Source of the DNA: Gordonia amicalis NBRC 100051 = JCM 11271
GTDB taxonomy: Bacteria; Actinomycetota; Actinomycetes; Mycobacteriales; Mycobacteriaceae
Direction of reading: 5' to 3'
DNA: 64,000 bases
Assembly: GCF_000332995.1 (NCBI RefSeq)
Contig: NZ_BANS01000015.1
Location: 62,001-126,000, forward strand
Part shown: piece after piece, positions 46,304-55,140 of the stretch
Position numbering within the stretch: the first letter of the stretch is position 1
Layout: each line of letters starts with the position of its first letter
The notes under the pieces: generated by a model
What the model saw: only the letters and a program-made list of their open reading frames with translations
Databases searched by the model: none
What the model was told of the DNA's origin: nothing
Made by a program: the position numbers and the translations under genes

Positions 46304-47575
46304 TCATCTCAGGATCTTGGCGATGAAGGCGCGGATGTCGTTGTCGGACAGCTTCGCCGACTGCGCACCGTCGAGGGTGAGGTAGGTGCGAGCCTGCACC
46401 AGGCGATCGGCACGTGCCTCGTTGAGGTACTTCAGCGACAGCGGTACGACGACCGAGGTGTCCTGGAGCGATTGCGTCATGATCACCGGCTTGACGAAGC
46501 CGCGGCTGGGCAGAGCGGTGGCCTCGGTGAGCAGGTTGGTCAGCTCCGTGTTCCCCGACACCGGCTTGGCGAAGAGGGAACCCATCGCGAGACCGTCGAC
46601 GTCCTTGCGGAACTCGGTGATGCATTCGTTGGCCGCCTTGGCCATCCACTTCTTGCCGGTGTCGGTGAGCAGCACATCGACGTCCAGTCCCGGGCGCGCG
46701 TTGCGGATGGCGCTCAGCGTGTAGAGCGCATCCGCGGCGAGTCCGGAGGGGATGCTCGCCGACGACGGCCCGAGATTGGCCAGGAGCGCACCGAATTCGG
46801 CCGGGATCGACGTCGCCGCCGCGCCCTTGAAGTTCAGCGAGTTGCGCTGCTGCAGTTGCGGTGCGATGCGAGCCAGCGTGATCGCGGCCGCGGCACCCTG
46901 CCCCTCCCCGACGACCGCCCACGAGCGCGACAGGTTGTCGGAGACGTCGCGTGAGGCGCTGACCGCGTCGACGATGTTGCGGGCGGTGGCCTCGAGGTCG
47001 TAGTACTGCGGGGTCCCCGGTGTGCCGACGCCCGCGTAATCGGTGGAGACGACCGCGTAGCCACGGCCGAGCCACCGGCTCAGTTCGGTGGTGTCGTCCT
47101 TGATCGGACGCTCCGATGGGGCGCACTTGTCGGCGATGCCACGCGAGCCGTGGGCCCACGCGACCACCGGCCAGCCGCCGGCGGGTGCCCGCCCGGCGGG
47201 CACCATCAGCACGCCGGAGGACAGGTGGGCCTTGCCGTCGGCGCCGGTGCTCCAGTAGGTGAAGTCGTTGCCGGAGGCGGCGCCGGCCACCATGCGGGCG
47301 CGGGCGAGATCACGATTGGCGTAGACGGCACCCGGTGCCTGACCGGGGCCGCGGACGTCGATCGTCCCGGCGTTGTCGTCGGCGGGGGCGCCCGTTTCCT
47401 CGTCGGCGGCGTCGGGCGTCGCGGTGCTGGTCGACGGTGTGGTCGTGGTCGGTTCCGCGACGGCCTCGGCGGCGACGCCGAAGGTGGTCAGGCCCATGGT
47501 GAGGGCTGCGGCGAGGGCGACCGTGCGGGCGATGGAAGCACTCCGAAGGGTTGACGAGATGCCGTGCGTGTTCAT
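46304..47575 (-). CDS. Secreted lipase-family alpha/beta-hydrolase, catalytic residues missing
   Basis: 423 residues: signal peptide (~1-41), Thr/Pro/Asp-rich linker (~42-70), then the fungal-LIP/actinobacterial secretory lipase fold (GVLMVPAGRAPAGGWPVVAWAHGSRGIADKCAPS; YAVVSTDYAGVGTPGTPQYYD). The nucleophile elbow, expected G-x-S-x-G, reads GEGQG; and at the expected catalytic His near the C-terminus the sequence is LTLDGAQSAK with no His. The Asp (SLQDTSVVVP) remains. It is therefore probably a non-catalytic binding protein. Upstream neighbours are two other secreted proteins. Confidence 0.82.
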   Translation of the reverse strand: MNTHGISSTLRSASIARTVALAAALTMGLTTFGVAAEAVAEPTTTTPSTSTATPDAADEETGAPADDNAGTIDVRGPGQAPGAVYANRDLARARMVAGAASGNDFTYWSTGADGKAHLSSGVLMVPAGRAPAGGWPVVAWAHGSRGIADKCAPSERPIKDDTTELSRWLGRGYAVVSTDYAGVGTPGTPQYYDLEATARNIVDAVSASRDVSDNLSRSWAVVGEGQGAAAAITLARIAPQLQQRNSLNFKGAAATSIPAEFGALLANLGPSSASIPSGLAADALYTLSAIRNARPGLDVDVLLTDTGKKWMAKAANECITEFRKDVDGLAMGSLFAKPVSGNTELTNLLTEATALPSRGFVKPVIMTQSLQDTSVVVPLSLKYLNEARADRLVQARTYLTLDGAQSAKLSDNDIRAFIAKILR

Positions 47576-47626
47576 GTGTCGTCTATTCGTTCTGTGTGTG
47601 GGTGGGGGAGCGTCGTCGGTGAGTGG

Positions 47627-47663
47627 GGGTCTCACGCGTTGACAGTGGGTCTCATGCGTTGAC
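47627..47663. repeat. 20-base tandem duplication at the end of the secreted-protein gene
   Basis: GGGTCTCACGCGTTGAC (47627-47643) and GGGTCTCATGCGTTGAC (47647-47663) differ at one base and lie 20 bases apart. The second copy contains the end (Val-Asn-Ala-stop) of the gene ending at 47652; the first repeats the same codons downstream. Confidence 0.75.
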
Positions 47664-48551
47664 GATGCCGACTGCGGGGAGGAACCAGCAGTTCTGCGCG
47701 CCGTTCTGCGCGGTGCCGAAGACGGCGGAGAGGATGGTGCCCTTGCCGGTCTTCACCGGGGCGAGACGCACACCCGAGAGCAGCGGCAGGGCGGCGAGTG
47801 TGGCCTGGTTGCTGACCGGCTCGAGGTCGGCGAAGCCACCCTGCAGGGTGCTGGTGTTGAACCAGGCGACCTGCATGGTGCCGCCCTTGCCGGCCTTCGG
47901 GGAGGCGGGCACGAACGCGTACGCGGTCTCGCCGTTCTCCACCAGGTTCAGCTTGTCCGGGATCGAGACCCCCGGGAGCATGTCGAGCAGCGGCTTGAGC
48001 TGGGTGAGCGGATCGGTCTTCATCGGCCAGGGGCCGGCGACGGCACCGGCGCCGGCGGTGACCAGACCCAGCGGGTTGTCCGCGGTGGGGGTGGTGCAGA
48101 ACGGCGCGACGGACGGGGTCAGGGTCTGGATGCCCAGAGACCTGAGCAGGGCGATCGGATCGGTGGCGGCCACCGGATGGGGAGCGGCGTCGGGAGCCGA
48201 GGCCGGCCGCGGCTGCGACGCGTCGAACGGCAGTGCGCCCGCCCGTCCGGAGATGTCCTGGACGGACAACTGGCCGGTACTGCCCAGGACCGCCTGCGCA
48301 GCCTGCACGGCCATCTGGTCCACGCCGGCCGACTTCAGCAGACGGACTGCTCCGGCGAGTTCGGCGTCGAACGGGATGGAGTATGCGCTCAGCATGTTCG
48401 GCGGTAGCAGGGGGAGGGAGGGCGCGGCCGAGGCCGGCGCGGTCGTGGTGACCGCGGCAGCGGCCATCGCCACGCCCACGAGGCCCACACCGCAGCGCCG
48501 GATTCCGCGTCGCCCGACGAATGGACGTGTGAACCGAGACGTGATGGACAT
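47652..48551 (-). CDS. Secreted hypothetical protein, 299 aa
   Basis: Signal peptide (~1-43, AAAAVTTTAPASAA) then a mature protein with two Cys (APFCTTP near 153, QNCWFLPAVG near the end). The C-terminal ~90 residues (VAWFNTSTLQGG, then TGKGTILSAVFGT and CWFLPAVGIV) align by eye with the C-terminus of the protein encoded just upstream at 48.9 kb (SWLNVDTGRTG, TGKGRVISAIHGN, CTIVPVIGLAI). The two are likely paralogues. Function unknown. Second of three secreted-protein genes in a row. Confidence 0.72.
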   Translation of the reverse strand: MSITSRFTRPFVGRRGIRRCGVGLVGVAMAAAAVTTTAPASAAPSLPLLPPNMLSAYSIPFDAELAGAVRLLKSAGVDQMAVQAAQAVLGSTGQLSVQDISGRAGALPFDASQPRPASAPDAAPHPVAATDPIALLRSLGIQTLTPSVAPFCTTPTADNPLGLVTAGAGAVAGPWPMKTDPLTQLKPLLDMLPGVSIPDKLNLVENGETAYAFVPASPKAGKGGTMQVAWFNTSTLQGGFADLEPVSNQATLAALPLLSGVRLAPVKTGKGTILSAVFGTAQNGAQNCWFLPAVGIVNA

Positions 48552-48799
48552 GGCACTCCTTCAAACAGCCGAACACCCCGCCACGTGTGGCGGGTGTGAC
48601 AGATGGGATTCAAGTTAAAAGAGACCACGAGTGTGACGACCTGGGCAAGTCGCGAGTCCGAGCTGTGACATCCGCGCGATCGGTGAGATACCGACATTCC
48701 CGGCGACCTGGCGTTTTCGGCTTTCAGCGCCTGAGACGCGCGCCACATGCTTCGTCACCGGCGGGCGACCGGTGCGTTGGGGGTGCGGGCGCAAAACAA

Positions 48800-48828
48800 C
48801 GGCACCCCGGCGGTGAGCCGGGGTGCCG
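48800..48828 (-). terminator. Rho-independent terminator
   Basis: A 12-base perfect stem, CGGCACCCCGGC/GCCGGGGTGCCG, with a 5-base loop. On the minus strand it is followed by TTGTTTT and sits 22 bases after the stop of the gene ending at 48850. The remaining ~250 bases to the next gene start hold no recognised feature beyond its promoter region. Confidence 0.85.
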
Positions 48829-48849
48829 CTGAACGAAAGTGGATGTGCG

Positions 48850-49683
48850 TCAGATGATGGCGAGGCCGATCACCGGGACGATCGTGCAGGACACGACCTG
48901 CCCCTTGGTCTTGGTGGTCACGTTTCCGTGGATCGCGGAGATGACGCGGCCCTTACCGGTCCGGGCGATGCCGGTGAAGGTGCCGGGGCCGTCCTTGACG
49001 TTGATCTTCGGGTTCCGCTTGAGCGTCGTGGTGCCGGTGCGTCCGGTGTCGACGTTGAGCCAGCTTGCGATGAGCGGCTGGGCCTTGTTGTCGATCGCGG
49101 GTCCGGTGCCGAGTGCGGTGTAGACGTAGCCGCCCTCGCCGCGCTTGGGTCCGGGTGCCGGTGCTTCCTGCGGGCCCGCGGTGACCAGTGCGCGTCCGAG
49201 GGAGCCGCCGCCGGGGATGCAGCCGAGACCGAAGGTCGGGTACAGGAATTCCTGGATCTTCGGAGCGTTCGGGCCCTTCGGGATGTCCGGATCTCCCGGC
49301 TTGGTCTCGGCGGCCAGTTCACGGGCGGCCGCCTTGCGCCCGGGTTCACCGAGGAAGTCGGCGACCGAACGCCAGATCTTGGTGACCTCGGCGGGCATCC
49401 CCGGCGTGTTGGCGAAGCTCTCGGCCTGCTGGAGGAGCTGGGCGTTGACCTTGCCGTCGGGGCCGGGAGTGGCGACCGAGCCGATGATCGCCGGTGCGAA
49501 CGCGCCGAGCGAGTCCAGCACGCGCTGATCGACCTTGGGAGCGGGAGCGGCCTGGGCGACGGCCGGAAGGGCGAGGCCGGCCGCGACAACGAGCGCCGAT
49601 GCACTGAGGAGAAGGCGGTGGCGGCGGGTCCGGTGCGGGCTAGAGGCGGTGGAACGCAACCTCGACGGCCGTGTGAAACGCAC
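48850..49683 (-). CDS. Secreted hypothetical protein, 277 aa
   Basis: A basic N-terminus then hydrophobic signal core (LLLSASALVVAAGLALPAVAQA, cleavage ~45), and a mature domain with two Cys (FGLGCIPGGG near 155, VVSCTIVPV near the end). The central region contains EFLYPTFGLGCIPGGGSLGRALVTAGP and the C-terminus WLNVDTGRTGTTTL, TGKGRVISAIHG. No enzyme motif is visible. The GTG start at 49683 is not preceded by a strong ribosome-binding site. Paralogue of the next gene. Confidence 0.72.
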   Translation of the reverse strand: MRFTRPSRLRSTASSPHRTRRHRLLLSASALVVAAGLALPAVAQAAPAPKVDQRVLDSLGAFAPAIIGSVATPGPDGKVNAQLLQQAESFANTPGMPAEVTKIWRSVADFLGEPGRKAAARELAAETKPGDPDIPKGPNAPKIQEFLYPTFGLGCIPGGGSLGRALVTAGPQEAPAPGPKRGEGGYVYTALGTGPAIDNKAQPLIASWLNVDTGRTGTTTLKRNPKINVKDGPGTFTGIARTGKGRVISAIHGNVTTKTKGQVVSCTIVPVIGLAII

Positions 49684-50008
49684 TGGTGAGTCCTATCGGT
49701 CGTGGCGCTGCGTCGGCCGGAAAGAGCGAGCCTCGTGCGCCTCGTGGTCGTGTGGGTCGTGGTCGTGTGGGTCGCCCGGGGTCTTCAGGGTTCTTCGATC
49801 ATCGCACCCCGGACGTCGCGGGTCATTCTAAGCCCCTCGGCATCTGCCGTGTCCAGGTAGTCCCGCCGGCTGCGACTGTGACGTATGTGGTTATTGATGC
49901 AATTGTTACCAAAGTGGTTATGGTCGGCGGCGCATCGTGCGTTTCGGTGGCACCTGGTTGGATGTGGGAGTGGACAGGACAGGGACAGCCGGTCGCAAGG
50001 AGTCGGAT
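49684..50008. other. Divergent promoter region with a 15-base tandem repeat
   Basis: 325 bases between divergent genes. Two exact copies of GTGGTCGTGTGGGTC lie at 49744-49758 and 49759-49773. Around 49880-49925 the sequence is AT-richer (ATGTGGTTATTGATGCAATTG), the likely promoter zone. No TPP riboswitch motif was found although the gene to the right is a thiamine-type transporter. No coding frame is supported. Confidence 0.6.
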
Positions 50009-51100
50009 GTGAACCAACTGCAGGGCGTGAACGAGCTGCAACCCGTGGGCGGCACCGGTCGTCGGCGTGGGTGGGCGGGGATCGTCTCCCGGACGATCGC
50101 ACTCACCGTCGGCGTGGGGCTGGCGTTCACGACTGCGGTGGCCTGTGCCGACGAGTCGACGGCGGGCGGCGAGGTCACTCTGCTGACCCATGAGTCCTTC
50201 GAGCTGCCCGAGTCGGTCATCGACGGCTTCCGTCAGGAGACCGGGCTCACCCTGAAGATCGTGCGTTCCGGTGATGCCGGGCAACTGGCGTCGACCGTGT
50301 CCCTGACCCCGGGCGCGCCCAAGGGAGACGCCGTCTACGGCATCGACAACACCTTCGCCTCCCGGCCGATCGAGGCGGGCGCCCTGGAATCCTATGAGTC
50401 ACCGCTCGCCGCCGGCGGGGCCGCCGAGTACGCGGTCCCCGGTGCGGCCGACCAGCTGACCGCCGTCGACCGCGGTGACGTGTGCCTGAACATCGACAAC
50501 ACCTGGTACGAGTCGCGATCGCTGACGCCGCCGGCGAGCTTCCGTGACCTGACGAAACCGGAGTACGCATCGCAGACCGTGCTGACCGATCCGGCCACCT
50601 CCTCGCCGGGCACGGCCTTCCTGCTGACGACGGTCGGGGCCCTCGGCGACGGCTGGCAGGACTACTGGAAGTTGGTCGTCGGCGGTGGCGCGACCATCGT
50701 CGCGGGCTGGGAGGTCGCCTACAACCAGTTGTTCAGCGCCGGCGAGGGCAAGGGAGACAAGCCGATCGTGCTGTCCTATGCGTCCTCGCCCGCCGCGACG
50801 CCCGGCACCAGCGCCCTGCTCGACAGTTGCTTTCCGCAGGTCGAGTACATCGGCGTCCTCAAGGGCACCCGCAACTCGACGGGGGCACGCAAGCTCGTCG
50901 ACTACATGCTGAGCCCGGCAGTGCAGTCCGCGCTGCCGGAGTCGATGTATGTGTACCCGGTGCAGCGGGACATCGCCCTGCCCGAGGGGTGGCCGGCCCG
51001 AGCGGCGGTGCCGGCGTGGATGTCATCGATGCCGCCGGCCACGATCGCGGAGAACCGCGAGAGCTGGCTCGACCAGTGGCGTGCCGCTGTCGGAAGGTGA
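50009..51100 (+). CDS. Thiamine-type ABC transporter substrate-binding lipoprotein
   Basis: 363 residues. Signal peptide with a weak lipobox (TAVACAD, Cys ~46), then a ThiB-like iron/thiamine-binding fold: VTLLTHESFELPESVIDGFRQETG, KGDAVYGIDNTFASRP, GDVCLNIDNTWY and SSPGTAFLLTTVGALGDG. The Trp/Tyr positions of the ThiB pocket look represented. The GTG at 50009 follows AAGGAG. First gene of a three-gene transporter operon. Confidence 0.85.
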   Translation: MNQLQGVNELQPVGGTGRRRGWAGIVSRTIALTVGVGLAFTTAVACADESTAGGEVTLLTHESFELPESVIDGFRQETGLTLKIVRSGDAGQLASTVSLTPGAPKGDAVYGIDNTFASRPIEAGALESYESPLAAGGAAEYAVPGAADQLTAVDRGDVCLNIDNTWYESRSLTPPASFRDLTKPEYASQTVLTDPATSSPGTAFLLTTVGALGDGWQDYWKLVVGGGATIVAGWEVAYNQLFSAGEGKGDKPIVLSYASSPAATPGTSALLDSCFPQVEYIGVLKGTRNSTGARKLVDYMLSPAVQSALPESMYVYPVQRDIALPEGWPARAAVPAWMSSMPPATIAENRESWLDQWRAAVGR

Positions 51101-51107
51101 TCGCCCG

Positions 51108-52769
51108 GTGACCCGGGTGACGGCGCGGCCCGCGGCGCGGACGGCGACGGTCGCCGGCCGGGTGGCGCTGCGTCTGATCCCGGCGCTGTTCATCGCCGTC
51201 CTGTTCGCCTGGCCGGTCCTCGCGCTCGTCCGCCGAGCCGTGCATCTGGCCGCCGCGTCGGGCGAACGACTCGGCGACCTCCTCACGCGTACCGACGCGT
51301 GGGCGCTCCTGGGCGTGACGGTCGGGCAGGCGGCGGCGTCGACCGTGCTCGCGCTTGTCGCGGCCGCGCCGATCGCATGGCTGTACGCCCATGTCGGTGG
51401 GCGCGCATCGGTCCTCCTCGCCGTCGCGGTGACGGTGCCGTTCGTGTTGCCGACGGTGGTGGTCGGCGTCGCCTTCCGATCGTTGCTGAGCGGCCCGCTC
51501 TCCTTCCTGCACATCCAGTCCGGGCTCGGCGCGGTGCTGGCGGCGCATGTGTTCATCAACGTCGCCGTCGTCGTGCGCGTGGTGGGTGCGGCGTGGCGGA
51601 ACCTCGACCCCCGGCTGCTGGAGGCTGCGCGCACCCTGGGCGCCGGACGACTGCGCGCGACGCTGACCGTGGTGATCCCCAGGCTGCTACCCGCCACAGC
51701 CGGTGCAGCCGCGTTGATCTTCCTGTTCTGTTCCACCAGTTTCGGCGTCGTGATCATCCTGGGCGCGGGACAGTTGCGCACCCTCGAGAGCGAGATCTAC
51801 ACCCAGGCCATCGGCTACTTCCGCATCCCGGAGGCGGTGGTGTTGTCGATGGTGCAGATCGTCGTCGTGTTCGCGGCCCTGATGCTCACCCGTGTGTTCG
51901 CCGATCCCGCCGGGACCGGCTCCGCCCGTGGCGGCGCAGAGCGGCGTCGTCGGGATGCGGCGTTCGCGAACGGTCGGTTCGTGCTTCCGGCGATGTGGTT
52001 GGTGGGCGCGTGGACGGTGCTGCTGCTCGTCGGGCCGGTCGTGGTCCTGATGGCGCGATCGGTGCGGCCGACGGCCGGGGGTGACTGGACGCTCGCCGGA
52101 TACCGGGCCCTCGCCGAGCCGGTCAACGGGGTCACGCCGCTGGAGAGCCTCGAGTACTCGCTGGTGTCGGCGGCGTTCGCGACCGTCATCGCCGTCGTCG
52201 TGGGCATGCTCGCCGCCGTCGCGCTCCACCGTTCCCGCGGGGTGGTCGGCGCGATCGCCTCGGCCATCTCTCTTGTCCCGCTCGGGATCAGTGCTGTCAC
52301 CCTGGGTTTCGGATATCTGATCGTGCTGGCGTCGATGCCCTACGCGATCGCGGCGTCGCCCGCGATCATCCCGTGCGTACAGGCGCTGATCGCCATCCCG
52401 ATGGTCATCCGCATCATGCTGCCCGCGCTCGAGTCGGTACCGGTCCGGCTGCGGCAGGCGGCCGCGACGCTGGGCGCCCGGCCCGCCCGGGTGTTCGCGA
52501 CGGTCGATCTGCCGATCATCGGTCGTTCGACGGGTGCGGCTGCCGGGTTCGCCTTCGTGATGGCGCTCGGTGAGTTCGGCGCCACCAGCTTCCTGGCCCG
52601 GGCCGACACGACGACTCTCCCGGTGCTGATCGGATCGGCTCTCAACCGGCCGGGCGCCGCCAACCTGGCGACCGCGATGGCCGCGTCGGTGGTCCTCGTC
52701 GCCGCGACCGCCCTCGCCGTGCTGGTGGTCGAGGTGTTCCGGCCGCGAGCGGAGGTGCCACTGCTGTGA
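51108..52769 (+). CDS. ABC transporter permease, fused two-domain (ThiP type)
   Basis: 553 residues with two binding-protein-dependent permease halves in one chain, about twelve membrane segments. The EAA loops are LLEAARTLGAGRLRATLTVVIPRLLP (first half) and LRQAAATLGARPARVFATVDLPIIG (second half). Fused halves are typical of ThiP and FbpB permeases. GTG 51108 follows GGAAGG near the end of the binding-protein gene. Confidence 0.87.
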   Translation: MTRVTARPAARTATVAGRVALRLIPALFIAVLFAWPVLALVRRAVHLAAASGERLGDLLTRTDAWALLGVTVGQAAASTVLALVAAAPIAWLYAHVGGRASVLLAVAVTVPFVLPTVVVGVAFRSLLSGPLSFLHIQSGLGAVLAAHVFINVAVVVRVVGAAWRNLDPRLLEAARTLGAGRLRATLTVVIPRLLPATAGAAALIFLFCSTSFGVVIILGAGQLRTLESEIYTQAIGYFRIPEAVVLSMVQIVVVFAALMLTRVFADPAGTGSARGGAERRRRDAAFANGRFVLPAMWLVGAWTVLLLVGPVVVLMARSVRPTAGGDWTLAGYRALAEPVNGVTPLESLEYSLVSAAFATVIAVVVGMLAAVALHRSRGVVGAIASAISLVPLGISAVTLGFGYLIVLASMPYAIAASPAIIPCVQALIAIPMVIRIMLPALESVPVRLRQAAATLGARPARVFATVDLPIIGRSTGAAAGFAFVMALGEFGATSFLARADTTTLPVLIGSALNRPGAANLATAMAASVVLVAATALAVLVVEVFRPRAEVPLL

Positions 52770-53839
52770 CCGGAACCGAACGAGACACCGCGGCCGGTTC
52801 CCATGCCCTGCTGGAGATCTCCGACCTCACCGTCGCGTACGGCGGGCACACCGTGATCGACGGATTGTCCTGGCGCGTCGGGGGAGCGGGTGCCCTGGTG
52901 AGCGCCGTCCTCGGCCCGTCCGGTTGCGGCAAGTCGACGCTGCTCCGCGCCGTCGCCGGGCTGGAGCAGCCGACACGCGGGGTCGTGCGCTTCGGCGGTG
53001 AGGACCTCGCCGGGGTCGAGGTACACCGTCGGGACTTCGGCGTGGTCTTCCAGGACGGGCAACTCTTCGGCGGGCGCAGCGTCGCGTCGAACATCGGCTA
53101 CGGCCTGAGGATTCGCCGGTGGTCGCGCCGCCGGACCGCCCAGCGCGTGACCGAACTGCTCGACGTCGTCGGTCTTCCCGGCTACGAGAAGCGTTCCGTC
53201 GACACGCTGTCCGGCGGTCAGGCGCAGCGCGTCGCACTGGCGCGTGCGCTCGCCCCGCATCCGCGGCTCCTGCTGCTCGACGAGCCGCTGGCCGCGCTCG
53301 ACCGTCGGCTGAGAGATGAACTGGCGGTGGAGATCTCGGAGATCGTACGGGCGGCGGGTGTCCCCACCGTCGTCGTCACGCACGATCACGCCGAGGCCGC
53401 GACCATGGCCGACGAGATCGCGGTGATGCGCGACGGTGCGATGGTGCAGGTCGCCACGCCGTCGTTCCTGTGGAGAAGACCGGTCGACGAGTGGACGGCG
53501 CAGTTTCTCGGGGTCACCACCGTGATCGACGCGCAGCTGCGTGCAGGGGTCGCCGACACCGTGCTCGGTCAGATCGCGCTCGACCTGCCGGACGGTTCGC
53601 ACCGGCTCGGCCTCCGGCCCGAATCGGTGGCGGTCGCCAAGGCGTCCCCCGACGGCCCGGACGCCGACGCGGACACGAACTCCGCCACGGTCGTGCTCGT
53701 CGCCGAACTGCCCGCGGGTCCACGCGTGCGCATCGAGACCGCGGTCGGCGAGATCGATGCCGTGGCAGACGAACCCGTCGCCATCGGCGACCGCGTGCGT
53801 ATCCGTCTGGTGCCCGAGCGGGTCGCGGTTATCGGGTGA
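52766..53839 (+). CDS. ABC transporter ATP-binding protein
   Basis: 357 residues: Walker A GPSGCGKST, Q-loop VFQDGQLF, signature LSGGQAQRVALARAL, Walker B LLLLDEP, H-loop VVTHDHAEA, then a C-terminal TOBE-like regulatory domain (~250-357, HRLGLRPESVAVAK). Energises the preceding permease. GTG start overlaps the permease stop by four bases. A molybdate/iron/thiamine-type ATPase; thiamine is suggested by the binding protein. Confidence 0.88.
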   Translation: MTGTERDTAAGSHALLEISDLTVAYGGHTVIDGLSWRVGGAGALVSAVLGPSGCGKSTLLRAVAGLEQPTRGVVRFGGEDLAGVEVHRRDFGVVFQDGQLFGGRSVASNIGYGLRIRRWSRRRTAQRVTELLDVVGLPGYEKRSVDTLSGGQAQRVALARALAPHPRLLLLDEPLAALDRRLRDELAVEISEIVRAAGVPTVVVTHDHAEAATMADEIAVMRDGAMVQVATPSFLWRRPVDEWTAQFLGVTTVIDAQLRAGVADTVLGQIALDLPDGSHRLGLRPESVAVAKASPDGPDADADTNSATVVLVAELPAGPRVRIETAVGEIDAVADEPVAIGDRVRIRLVPERVAVIG

Positions 53840-53863
53840 GGGTGACCCGGTGACGGAGCGCTG

Positions 53864-54753
53864 ATGACGGACACCGCGCGGCGCGAACTGCTGCTCCCGC
53901 CCGGCCTGATGGTGCTCGGCGCGACGTCGATGTATCTCGGGGCGGCGGTCGCCGTCGGCATGTTCGACGACCTCGCACCGTCGGCGGTGGCCTGGTTGCG
54001 CATCGCCGGCGCCGCACTGGTGCTGCTGATCTGGGTCCGGCCACCGCGGTCCGCGTGGCTGCCCGCCCGCCTCCGGCTGGCCGGTTGCTTCGGTCTGATC
54101 ACGGCGGCGATGAACATCACCTTCTACGAGGCCCTCGCGCACCTGCCGATGGGCACCACCGTCGCACTGGAGTTTCTGGGCCCGATCACGTTGGCGGCCT
54201 TGGGTTCTCGGACCCGCCGGGACATCGCGGCACTCGTACTGGCGGGGCTCGGGGTGGTCCTCATCGCCGACGTCCGATGGTCGGGAACAGGTGTGGGGGT
54301 GTTGCTGGCCCTGGCCGCGGCCACCTGCTGGGCCGGCTACATCGTGCTCGGCAAGCGGTCGCGGCGTGCGGTGCGGGCGTCGAGGATCTGGCCACCGGTT
54401 TCGTGATCGCAGCGTTGGCAACCTCACCGCTGGCGTGGTGGGTGGCCGAGGCGGTGCGCGACGGTGCGTCGGCGGCCGCGCTGCTCGGCCAGGGCCTGGT
54501 GCTGGGCGTGGCGTCGACCGCCATTCCGTACGCCCTGGATCAGGTCGTGTTGCGCCGCGTGGGCCGCGCGCGGTTCGCGATCCTGCTCGCCCTGCTCCCG
54601 GTGACCGCGGCGGTGATCGGCCTGATCGTGCTCGGTCAGGTGCCCCGACCGCTGGAGGCCGTGGGGATCGTGGCGGTCGCGCTGGCGGTCGCGGTGCGGT
54701 CGGTCGACCCCGCGGAGCGGTCGATGAACACCGACGAGATCCCGCCGAGCTGA
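53864..54753 (+). pseudogene. EamA/DMT-superfamily transporter, frameshifted
   Basis: A ten-helix RhtA-like EamA transporter in two frames. The first (53864 to ~54358) covers PPGLMVLGATSMYLGAAVAVGMFDDL through CWAGYIVLGKR. The second picks up at VAACGAGVEDLATGFVIAAL and runs to 54753. One missing G in CGGTCGCGG at 54356-54363 explains the shift. The whole fold is otherwise present. Either a real inactivating mutation or a sequencing indel. 24 bases after the ABC operon. Confidence 0.85.
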
Positions 54754-54757
54754 TCGT

Positions 54758-54934
54758 TCAGGCGGCGCGCGCCTTCTTCAGCGCCTTGCTGAGCTCCTTC
54801 TTGGTCATGTCCGAGGTGTCGAGCTTGCGCATCCGGTGGATCACCACGGGACACCGCACGCACCGCGTGGAGCTCTTGCAGCACTTCTTCTTGGGCTTCA
54901 GAGAGCCCACCTTGGCCGCGTCGACGTTGCCCAT
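54758..54934 (-). CDS. Small basic Cys-rich protein, 58 aa
   Basis: Read from ATG 54934: a Lys-rich N-terminus (SLKPKKKCCKSSTRCVRCPVV) with CC and CxxC spaced for a possible zinc or iron-sulfur site, then an amphipathic helix (TSDMTKKELSKALKKARAA). Divergent from typA and tail-to-tail with the EamA gene. Too short for common gene-calling cutoffs; codon use looks genuine. I recall similar small proteins beside typA in actinobacteria but cannot name a family. Confidence 0.65.
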   Translation of the reverse strand: MGNVDAAKVGSLKPKKKCCKSSTRCVRCPVVIHRMRKLDTSDMTKKELSKALKKARAA

Positions 54935-55140
54935 GCGGCGAGGTTAGCAGACCCTAACAACGGGCGTTCGAGCGCCTGTGATCGCGGTCTCACCACATAA
55001 ACCGATACTCTGTAGCGTTGAATCCCTAGGTGATCTGCACTTGTCGCCGGTCAGAGCTGTCGGCCGCGAGCGCCTGAATAGTTCGGCTCGCGCCGAGTGC
55101 CGGCCGCCGAAGCGGTCCCCAACCACACGAAAGAGAGCCT

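Noticed and set aside
49684-50008. TPP riboswitch before the thiamine-type transporter
   Set aside because: No CTGAGA or ACCTGATC-type THI-box segments were found.
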